Positions 1 through 5,340 of a stretch of DNA of 7,349 bases are shown piece by piece. Position numbers and translations under genes: made by a program. The notes under the pieces are model-generated. The model was not told the origin of the DNA, did no database searches, and saw nothing but the letters and a program-made list of their open reading frames with translations. The stretch covers positions 1 to 7,349 of the forward strand of contig SKKS01000302.1 of assembly GCA_007123625.1 (NCBI GenBank), read 5' to 3'. Each line of letters begins with the position of its first letter. Within the stretch, counting starts at the first letter, position 1. Source of the DNA: Paracoccaceae bacterium (GTDB lineage: Bacteria > Pseudomonadota > Alphaproteobacteria > Rhodobacterales > Rhodobacteraceae).

Positions 1-32
1 CCTGCGGCGCGAGTATTTGCGGCAAGATGAAA
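1..32. other. Left-edge intergenic stretch with a possible family-wide intergenic motif
   Basis: These bases lie just downstream of the stop codon of the flavoprotein gene, which is read on the minus strand. On the plus strand they contain GAGTATTTGC followed directly by GGCAAGATGA (11-30). I have an unverified impression that similar GAGTATTTG...CAAGA strings recur between genes in Rhodobacteraceae genomes. There is no hairpin followed by a T-run, so I do not call a terminator. The window ends here, so the next gene is not visible. Confidence 0.25.
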
Positions 33-2579
33 TCAGCTTCGCATACGGGCACCCTCGGGGTCAAACGGCGGATCGAGGGCGAGACGGGCGGGCAGGCGCC
101 GACCCATGATCTCGACCGCGAAGAGACCGGTTTCGCTGCGGGTGGCAAGTTCGGCAGGAATGTAGCCCTGCGCGAGCGAGAGGCCCACATGATGGCCGTA
201 GCCGCCCGAGGTGACCCAGCCCACCACGCGCCAGTCGCCGCTGTGCGACGGGTGCGGCAACGGCAGGGCGGTGCCGCGCGCGTCGAAGCGTGGCGCGCCG
301 TGGCCGTGGGGCGGGGTGATGGTGCCGGGGTCTTCGGGGACGCGCGCCCAGATGGGTTCGTCGGCGATGGCATCGGCGGTGTCGGCGTCGATCACCAGCG
401 CAACCCGGCGCAGGCGCGGGCCGGTGGCGCGTTCGCGCAGGGCGGCGTCGCGACCGATGAAGCCGGGCTTGTCCCAGGCGACGAAGCGTTCCATGGCCCC
501 CTCCAAGGGGCCATAGATGGGGCGCAGTTCGGCAAACCAGGTTGGGAAGTTCTTCTCGAGCCGCATGGACAGAAGCGCGCGCATCCCGAAATCGCGGATG
601 CCATGGGGCGCGCCTGCGGCCTTGATCGCGCTATAGACGCGGCGCTGGTATTCGGGTGGCATCCAGAGCTCAAAGCCCAGATCGCCGGTATAGGTGATGC
701 GCCCCACCATGCAGGGCGCGCCCGCCACGTCCAGTTCGCGGAAATCCATGAAGCGCAAGGCCGCGTTCGACACATCGGCATCGACGAGGGCGGCCAGCAC
801 CGCGCGCGATTTCGGCCCGGCGATGGACAGGCCCATGAGCCCCATGCCGAAGGGCCGCACGTTGACCGAGCCATCGCCGGGCAGGTGCGAGCCGAACCAG
901 CGCATGTGGTATTTCGTGGCCGCCAGCGAGCCCCAGAGCACGAAGCGTTCACTTGCTGCGCGCGCGATGGTGAAATCGCCGATCAGCTTGCCCTCGTGGT
1001 TCAGCATGGGCGACAGCACGATGCGCCCCTGCTTCGGCATCCGGTTGGTCATCAGCCGGTCGAGGAAGGCTTCGGCCCCCGGGCCGGTGATTTCGTATTT
1101 GGCGAAATTTGCGATCTCGGTCACGCCCACGCCTGCGCGGACCGCGCGGACTTCGGCGCCGACGTGGTCGAAATCGTTCGAGCGGTGGAAGGAATGAATG
1201 TCGTGCGCCGCCGCGGCCGTGGGCGCGAACCACAGCGGTGTCTCCAGACCCCATGTGTCGCCCATCACCGCATGATTGTCGCGCAGCATCAGATCGTAAA
1301 GCGGCGTCGTCAGGTGCGGGCGCGCAGCGGGAAGTTCCTCGTTCGGGTAGCGGATGGAGAAGCGGCGCGAATAGTTCTCGCGCACCTTGGCGTTGGTGTA
1401 GCGCAGGCTTGCCCAGTCGCCGAAGCGTGCGACATCCATGCCGAACACGTCATGGCCCGGGTCGCCTGTGGTCATCCAGTTGGCCAGCACCAGGCCGACG
1501 CCGCCGCCCTGCGAAAACCCCGCCATGACCGCGCAGGCGGACCAGAAGTTGGTCAGCCCCGGCACCGGGCCGACCAGTGGGTTGCCATCGGGCGCGAAGG
1601 TGAAGGGGCCGTTGATGACCTGCTTGATTCCCGCGTGTTCCAGCGCCGGGAAATGCCGGAACCCGGTTTCGAGCGAGGGCGCGATGCGATCCAGGTCGGG
1701 GGGCAGCAATTCGTGCCCGAAATCCCAGGGCGTGCTGACCGGCGACCAGGGCTTGCAGGCTTTCTCGTAGGTGCCCAGCAGGATGCCGTCGCGTTCCTGG
1801 CGGGTATAGATCTCACCCTTGAAGTCGATGACGCCGATCAACTCACGCCCCGTCTCGCGGTTGAAGGCGGCGACGTCCTCCATCGGTTCGGTCAGCAGGT
1901 ACATGTGCTCCATCGCCAGCACCGGCAGTTCCAGCCCCACCATGCGCCCGACCTCGCGCGCCCATAGCCCGGCGGCGTTGACCACATGCTCGCAGGTGTA
2001 GGTGCCGTTTTCAGTGATGACATGCCATGTGCCGTCGGGGTCTTGGGTGATCTCGCGTACGGGGTTGCGCAGTTCGATCTGCGCGCCCAGCTTGCGCGCG
2101 GCCTTGGCATAGGCGTGGGTCGTGCCCGAGGGATCAAGATGTCCTTCGACCGGGTCCCACAGCGCGCCGACGAAATGCTGTGGGTCCAGAAGCGGAAACA
2201 TGGCCTGCGCTTCGGAGGGGGTTATCAGTTCGGTCTGCATGCCAAGCGCGCGGCCGCGGGCATGGGTCATGCGCAGGAAGTCCATCCGCTCGGGGGTGTC
2301 GGCCAGCATTGCGCCGCCGGTAAGATGCAGCCCGCAGGACTGGCCCGAAAGTTCCTCGAGTTCCTTGTAAAGCGAAACCGTATACGCCTGCAGCCGCGCC
2401 ACATTGGGGTCGCCATTCAGCGTGTGGAACCCGCCGGCCGCGTGCCAGCTTGACCCGGAGGTCAGTTCGGACCGTTCGATCAGAAGCACATCGGTCCAGC
2501 CTGCGCGGGCCAGGTGGTACAGCACCGAACAACCGACGACACCGCCGCCGATTACGATGGCGCGATAGGAGCGGGTCAT
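33..2579 (-). CDS. FAD-dependent oxidoreductase with GcvT-like C-terminal half (dimethylglycine/sarcosine dehydrogenase family)
   Basis: Predicted 848-residue cytoplasmic flavoenzyme that oxidises an N-methyl group of an amine or amino acid and is expected to pass the one-carbon unit to tetrahydrofolate. The N-terminal DAO-type FAD domain (about 5-370) has the dinucleotide motif IGGGVVG (10-16), an acidic strand end (E35) and SGSSWHAAGG (41-50). In dimethylglycine dehydrogenases and oxidases the His of this WHA motif carries covalent FAD, here H46. A second FAD-contact region is NGPFTFAPDGNPLVGP (323-338) with GFSQGGGVG (354-362). The GcvT-like domain starts near 425 and includes GKLIGDFTIAR (530-540), where D535 aligns by motif with the folate-site Asp, then TGDLGFE (631-637) and GMRALLSMRLEK (665-676). 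A GCV_T_C-type barrel follows (about 720-835; GWVTSGGYGHHVG). The length is normal for the family. The frame stays open 107 codons further upstream, but ATG at 2579 is chosen because it begins exactly at the flavin fold, is preceded by GAGGA and overlaps the upstream stop as ATGA. The substrate is not determined: dimethylglycine, sarcosine and other N-methyl amines are all possible. Confidence 0.93.
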   Translation of the reverse strand: MTRSYRAIVIGGGVVGCSVLYHLARAGWTDVLLIERSELTSGSSWHAAGGFHTLNGDPNVARLQAYTVSLYKELEELSGQSCGLHLTGGAMLADTPERMDFLRMTHARGRALGMQTELITPSEAQAMFPLLDPQHFVGALWDPVEGHLDPSGTTHAYAKAARKLGAQIELRNPVREITQDPDGTWHVITENGTYTCEHVVNAAGLWAREVGRMVGLELPVLAMEHMYLLTEPMEDVAAFNRETGRELIGVIDFKGEIYTRQERDGILLGTYEKACKPWSPVSTPWDFGHELLPPDLDRIAPSLETGFRHFPALEHAGIKQVINGPFTFAPDGNPLVGPVPGLTNFWSACAVMAGFSQGGGVGLVLANWMTTGDPGHDVFGMDVARFGDWASLRYTNAKVRENYSRRFSIRYPNEELPAARPHLTTPLYDLMLRDNHAVMGDTWGLETPLWFAPTAAAAHDIHSFHRSNDFDHVGAEVRAVRAGVGVTEIANFAKYEITGPGAEAFLDRLMTNRMPKQGRIVLSPMLNHEGKLIGDFTIARAASERFVLWGSLAATKYHMRWFGSHLPGDGSVNVRPFGMGLMGLSIAGPKSRAVLAALVDADVSNAALRFMDFRELDVAGAPCMVGRITYTGDLGFELWMPPEYQRRVYSAIKAAGAPHGIRDFGMRALLSMRLEKNFPTWFAELRPIYGPLEGAMERFVAWDKPGFIGRDAALRERATGPRLRRVALVIDADTADAIADEPIWARVPEDPGTITPPHGHGAPRFDARGTALPLPHPSHSGDWRVVGWVTSGGYGHHVGLSLAQGYIPAELATRSETGLFAVEIMGRRLPARLALDPPFDPEGARMRS

Positions 2580-3301
2580 GGGGTATCCTCGTATCTTGAC
2601 TGCGGGACAGGGTGCGCGCCAAGGCGGCCCAGCGCCTGTGCAAGCGCAGTGCGCAGGGTCGGGGGTGTGGCGCGGGCGGTGATGAAGGGCAGGCCGGGGC
2701 GCAGAGCGGTCCAGCCGGTGACAGTGAGCGCGCGCGCTGCGGGCTCGTGCATCAGCGCCAGCGCCCAGGACCGGCAGTCGATGGCGGCGAAGTCGGCGGT
2801 GCCCGCCGCCACCGCGCAGATGGAGGCGCGGTGGCTGCCTGTTACCTGCGCGCGCGCGGCAAGCGCCGGATCGCCAATGTCCTGCGCGGGCGCCTTGCAT
2901 CCCGAAAGCGAATGTGGAGCGTTGATGGCAGGGCGCAGCGCCGCCAACCCCGGCGGCAGGTGTGCGCCGTCATCCCCGGGCACCGGGCAGGCGGCGCCGC
3001 CCCCGCGCATGACCAGCGCCGAGCGGTAGTTCGGGCCGCGCCCGCCAGCGACATCGTCATATCCCGGTTGCGCCAGCACATGCACATGCGCGGCCAACCC
3101 CGCCTGCATTGGCCCCCAGCAGGTCTGCCCCAGCACCAGCGCGGGATCGTGCCACAGCGCATGAATCTGCGCTTCGGTCTGCGGGCGGCTCAGAACCTCG
3201 GGCAGGTCCGGCACCAATGCACGCAGGCGGGCGTAGAACCCGTCGACGCAGGCGCGGGCCTCCGGCCAGTCGTACATGGGCAGGGTCGCGCAGGCGGTCA
3301 T
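2576..3301 (-). CDS. PhnD-like substrate-binding protein without an export signal
   Basis: Predicted 241-residue protein of the PhnD/phosphate-phosphonate binding-protein family (type 2 periplasmic-binding fold). Visible family features are an N-terminal strand ATLPMYDWPE (5-14), ALVLGQTCWGPM (54-65), AINAPHSLSG (125-134), and the typical TGSH (154-157) ... VAAGTADFAAID (164-175) ... W179 segment. The family normally binds a small anion or solute for an ABC importer. Here the N-terminus has no hydrophobic signal peptide or lipobox: residues 8-27 are charged and polar and already belong to the fold. No permease or ATPase gene is nearby. It overlaps both neighbours by ATGA (start 3299-3301 with the desaturase stop, stop 2576-2578 with the flavoprotein start), so it is probably co-translated with two enzymes. 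I infer a cytoplasmic role such as binding a pathway substrate or intermediate. An enzymatic role, or genuine transport with a missed start, are alternatives. Family is fairly sure, function unknown. Confidence 0.85.
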   Translation of the reverse strand: MTACATLPMYDWPEARACVDGFYARLRALVPDLPEVLSRPQTEAQIHALWHDPALVLGQTCWGPMQAGLAAHVHVLAQPGYDDVAGGRGPNYRSALVMRGGGAACPVPGDDGAHLPPGLAALRPAINAPHSLSGCKAPAQDIGDPALAARAQVTGSHRASICAVAAGTADFAAIDCRSWALALMHEPAARALTVTGWTALRPGLPFITARATPPTLRTALAQALGRLGAHPVPQSRYEDTP

Positions 3302-4245
3302 GCAGCCTGTCCGCCCATCGGGGTGGGGGCTGGTGGTTCAGTGTCCGGCGGCGGCGGGGCGGGGTGCTGATGCAGGACCGGGTGGACCACAGGTTCCTTC
3401 GGGCTTAGCGCATGGGCGCGGAACAGCTGCCAGTAATTGCGATAAACATAGCCGCGATTGAGCGCATGCCAGTAATCGCGCCGCGCCGCATACAACCCGG
3501 GCAGCGCATACCAGGGTGCGCCCGGCATCTGGTGATGTACGATATGGAGGTTGTTGTTCAGGAACAGCCACGCCAGCGGCGAGCGTTCCACAATGATCGT
3601 GCGGCCTTCGGGGGCGTCGTGCCAGCGGTGTTCGGCATAGGTACGGATGGAAATGAGCGCCAGCGATGGCCACACCACGCCCAGCACATAAAGCCACAGC
3701 GGAATGGAGAAAGCCCAGACCAGCGCCAGCACTGGCACCAGGCTGGCCAGATGCAGCGCCCAGGCCCGCCGCACCCCGCGCGCGCCCAGCACCAGCAGGC
3801 GCGCCTCCTGCGCAAGGAACCCCGCCGCCCCCAGCACCGGGCCCAGCACGATCCGTCCGACCATGGAATTGTTGAGCATAAGCAGAACCTGAAGCCAGCG
3901 TGGCATGCGGTCATGCGCCCAGCGTGCCTTGTAATAGCTTTCGGGGTCTTCGATCGGATCGGTGAGGCGTGCGTCGTCGTGATGCGCCAGATGCGTCGTC
4001 CTGTAGCGGCGGTAAGGATAGATCAGCGACAGGGGCAACGAAACCAGCGCCTCGTTCACACGGCGGTTGCGCGTGGGGTGGCCGTGCAGGTTCTCGTGTA
4101 CCAGCGAAGAATGCAAGGCGGACATGAGCGCCATCAGTACCAGAGCCGAAAGCGGCGCCACGGGCCAGATCAGCGCTCCAGCCACAAGCCAAAGCCCGTA
4201 GCAGAACAGCGTAAGCGCGATCGTTGGCCATTCAAGCCGCTTCAA
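3298..4245 (-). CDS. Membrane fatty-acid-desaturase-fold diiron protein
   Basis: Predicted 315-residue integral membrane protein of the FA_desaturase superfamily, which uses a His-ligated diiron site and O2 to desaturate or hydroxylate its substrate. The His boxes are HENLHGH (50-56; HxxxH), HLAHH (85-89), and HIVHH (234-238), with an additional AEHRWHD (205-210). Hydrophobic segments lie near 7-27, 31-48 and 165-200. The C-terminus is a Pro-rich tail (about 293-308). Start: the frame is open to a TTG at 4290, but TTG at 4245 is preferred because GGAG lies 7 bases ahead of it and residues KRLEWPTIALTLF then begin the first membrane segment. The 15 extra codons would also run through the predicted promoter. 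It is the first gene of the leftward operon, and its stop overlaps the PhnD-like start as ATGA. Co-occurrence with amine-oxidation genes suggests, as inference, that it hydroxylates or demethylates a small amine rather than a lipid, but ordinary lipid desaturation cannot be excluded. Confidence 0.87.
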   Translation of the reverse strand: MKRLEWPTIALTLFCYGLWLVAGALIWPVAPLSALVLMALMSALHSSLVHENLHGHPTRNRRVNEALVSLPLSLIYPYRRYRTTHLAHHDDARLTDPIEDPESYYKARWAHDRMPRWLQVLLMLNNSMVGRIVLGPVLGAAGFLAQEARLLVLGARGVRRAWALHLASLVPVLALVWAFSIPLWLYVLGVVWPSLALISIRTYAEHRWHDAPEGRTIIVERSPLAWLFLNNNLHIVHHQMPGAPWYALPGLYAARRDYWHALNRGYVYRNYWQLFRAHALSPKEPVVHPVLHQHPAPPPPDTEPPAPTPMGGQAA

Positions 4246-4256
4246 GTGGGTGCTCC
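4246..4256 (-). promoter_or_regulatory. Ribosome binding site that sets a TTG start for the desaturase-like gene
   Basis: Read on the minus strand, GGAG (complement of 4253-4256) is followed by seven bases and then TTG at 4245-4243. The alternative in-frame TTG at 4290 has no purine-rich sequence ahead of it. No in-frame ATG or GTG lies between the two. This site decides the start call. Confidence 0.6.
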
Positions 4257-4258
4257 AT

Positions 4259-4279
4259 GTGTCGAGTATATCGCGACAC
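4259..4279. promoter_or_regulatory. 21-bp inverted repeat, candidate operator of the desaturase operon
   Basis: GTGTCG (4259-4264) and CGACAC (4274-4279) are perfect inverted arms around a 9-base spacer. One further symmetric pair (4266/4272) lies inside. The repeat covers the best -10 hexamer for the leftward operon (complement of 4265-4270). A protein bound here would block that promoter. The neighbouring XRE protein is the obvious candidate ligand, by inference only. Confidence 0.5.
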
Positions 4280-4293
4280 GGTGCCCCCAAAGC
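4265..4293 (-). promoter_or_regulatory. Candidate sigma-70-type promoter for the desaturase / PhnD-like / flavoprotein operon
   Basis: On the minus strand TATACT (complement of 4265-4270) matches the -10 consensus at five of six positions. With a 17-base spacer the -35 region is GCTTTG (complement of 4288-4293), which is weak and would suit an activated promoter. Transcription would begin about 4257-4260, leaving a leader of only about 13-15 bases that just includes the GGAG site. That tight spacing is a caution. This position also argues against translation from the TTG at 4290. Confidence 0.4.
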
Positions 4294-4357
4294 CGGATTT
4301 CGGCAATGCGAGTGTTCTCGTCACTTTTCAAAACGATTGCGGAGTATGAAAAATTAT

Positions 4358-4368
4358 GTTCACTGAAC
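4358..4368. promoter_or_regulatory. Perfect 11-bp palindrome upstream of the XRE gene, candidate autoregulatory operator
   Basis: GTTCA-C-TGAAC is a perfect palindrome ending 25 bases before the chosen start codon of the XRE gene. It lies beside the only AT-rich stretch of the control region (about 4321-4360), where the rightward promoter should be, although I could not identify a convincing -35/-10 pair. Small XRE regulators often bind short palindromes at their own promoter. That this one does is inference. Confidence 0.4.
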
Positions 4369-4382
4369 GCCACAAATGTTGC

Positions 4383-4386
4383 GAGG
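4383..4386 (+). promoter_or_regulatory. Ribosome binding site deciding the XRE start
   Basis: GAGG lies seven bases ahead of ATG at 4394. The upstream in-frame ATG at 4376 has no Shine-Dalgarno-like sequence before it, so the shorter protein is preferred. Confidence 0.6.
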
Positions 4387-4393
4387 TCTCCCC

Positions 4394-5230
4394 ATGCGCA
4401 AGCGCGAATCCTCGGCCCTGTTCCGGACCCGGCTGATGCAGTTGCTGGCACAGTCGGGGCTGACGCAATCGGGGTTTGCGGCGGCCATCGGAATTGATCG
4501 CTCAGCCCTGTCGCAACTGCTGTCCGGTCCGGATCCGCGCCTGCCGCGCGCCGAAACCTTGCTGGCCATCGCGGCGCGGTTCCAGGTGTCGACCGACTGG
4601 CTGCTCGGGCTGTCCGAAGACAGCGGCACCGTCACCCAAAGCTTTGACGCGGTCGAGACCGAAGCCGCGCTGGACGAGGAAAGCCGCACCGCCATGGAGC
4701 GCTGGCACGAAGAGGCGACGGGCCAGAAAATCCGCTATGTGCCCGCGCTGCTGCCGGACTTGATGCGCACCCCGGAGGTCATCAGTTTTCAGGCACAGTC
4801 CTCCGAACAGGAAAAGCGCCGCCTGCAGGCCCAGACCCAGCGACGCCTGCGCCTTTCGCGCGCGCCCGAGGCCGACATCGAGATGTGCATGCCGTTTCAG
4901 ACCTTCGAGATTTTCGCCGACGGCTGCGGGGTCTGGAGGGGGCTGGGCGCGCCCGCGCGGCAGCGCCAGCTAGACCAGATCGCGCATATGGTGGACGAAC
5001 TCTACCCGGCGTTTCGCATGTATCTGTTCGACGGTCGCAAACGCTTCGCCCCGCCGATGACGCTGTTCGGCTATACCCGTGCGGCGGTCTATGCGGGAGA
5101 AGTCTATCTTCTGGTGCGCTCGAAGCGGTTGATCCGCGAGATCGCGCAGGGCTTCGACGGGCATATCCGCGCAGCCGAAATCCATGCGCACGAGGCCGCC
5201 GACTGGGTGCGTGCACTCAGGGCCGACTGA
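4394..5230 (+). CDS. XRE-family helix-turn-helix transcriptional regulator with a C-terminal domain of unknown function
   Basis: Predicted 278-residue DNA-binding protein. The HTH_3-type domain spans about residues 8-72. The helix-turn-helix itself is about 24-45 (LTQSGFAAAIGIDRSALSQLL), followed by the usual RAETLLAIAARFQVSTDWLLG helices. The remaining 200 residues resemble no domain I can name. They contain a charged helical stretch (about 130-150) and a mixed region (about 160-278) with MYLFDGRKRF and AAVYAGEVYLLVRS, which looks like a compact sensor or dimerisation domain. It is divergent from the desaturase operon and upstream of the methyltransferase-like gene in the same direction, so it is the probable local regulator of both. 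The ligand would be a pathway substrate or intermediate, by inference. The start at 4394 is chosen for its GAGG site; starting at 4376 would add six residues. The HTH call is strong and the regulon is unproven. Confidence 0.87.
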   Translation: MRKRESSALFRTRLMQLLAQSGLTQSGFAAAIGIDRSALSQLLSGPDPRLPRAETLLAIAARFQVSTDWLLGLSEDSGTVTQSFDAVETEAALDEESRTAMERWHEEATGQKIRYVPALLPDLMRTPEVISFQAQSSEQEKRRLQAQTQRRLRLSRAPEADIEMCMPFQTFEIFADGCGVWRGLGAPARQRQLDQIAHMVDELYPAFRMYLFDGRKRFAPPMTLFGYTRAAVYAGEVYLLVRSKRLIREIAQGFDGHIRAAEIHAHEAADWVRALRAD

Positions 5231-5278
5231 GGCGCCGCAGGATGCGAGCGCGGTCGGCGGCTGTTGTCTGGACTCCGC

Positions 5279-5308
5279 TTGTCAGGGTGCGCGCACGGGT
5301 CCTAGGGT
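5279..5308 (+). promoter_or_regulatory. Candidate promoter for the MttB-family gene
   Basis: TTGTCA (5279-5284) matches the -35 consensus at five of six positions. TAGGGT (5303-5308), 18 bases downstream, keeps the T, A and final T of a -10. It lies in the 110-base gap after the XRE stop, so the methyltransferase-like gene may have its own promoter as well as read-through from the regulator. The weak -10 makes this tentative. Confidence 0.3.
5287..5296. promoter_or_regulatory. 10-bp perfect palindrome between the -35 and -10 elements of the candidate MttB promoter
   Basis: GTGCGCGCAC is self-complementary and lies exactly in the spacer of the candidate promoter, where a repressor site would act. 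It does not share its sequence with either palindrome of the divergent control region. In GC-rich DNA such alternating palindromes are common, so confidence is low. Confidence 0.2.
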
Positions 5309-5327
5309 GAAGCGAAAATTCCGCCGC

Positions 5328-5333
5328 AAGGGG
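5328..5333 (+). promoter_or_regulatory. Ribosome binding site of the MttB-family gene
   Basis: AAGGGG ends seven bases before ATG at 5341. This supports that start over the internal Met codon at 5434 (residue 32), which would remove the Arg-rich N-terminus. Confidence 0.6.
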
Positions 5334-5340
5334 CCGCAGG

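Noticed and set aside
27..1967. A 646-codon plus-strand open frame opposite the flavoprotein gene
   Set aside because: It is antisense to a protein with clear FAD and GcvT motifs. Its own translation is His/Arg/Gly-rich with no domain, as expected for a shadow frame in GC-rich DNA.
2580..2900. 107-codon upstream extension of the flavoprotein frame
   Set aside because: It lies inside the PhnD-like gene in another frame, has Arg/His-rich low-quality sequence, and the ATG at 2579 has a ribosome site and begins the flavin fold.
2612..3370. 252-codon plus-strand frame opposite the PhnD-like gene
   Set aside because: It is antisense to a gene with recognisable family motifs and shows no domain of its own.
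3412..4497. 361-codon plus-strand frame covering the desaturase region and the control region
   Set aside because: It is antisense to the His-box protein and runs across the promoter region into the XRE gene in another frame. Its composition is Gln/Arg/His-rich shadow-like.
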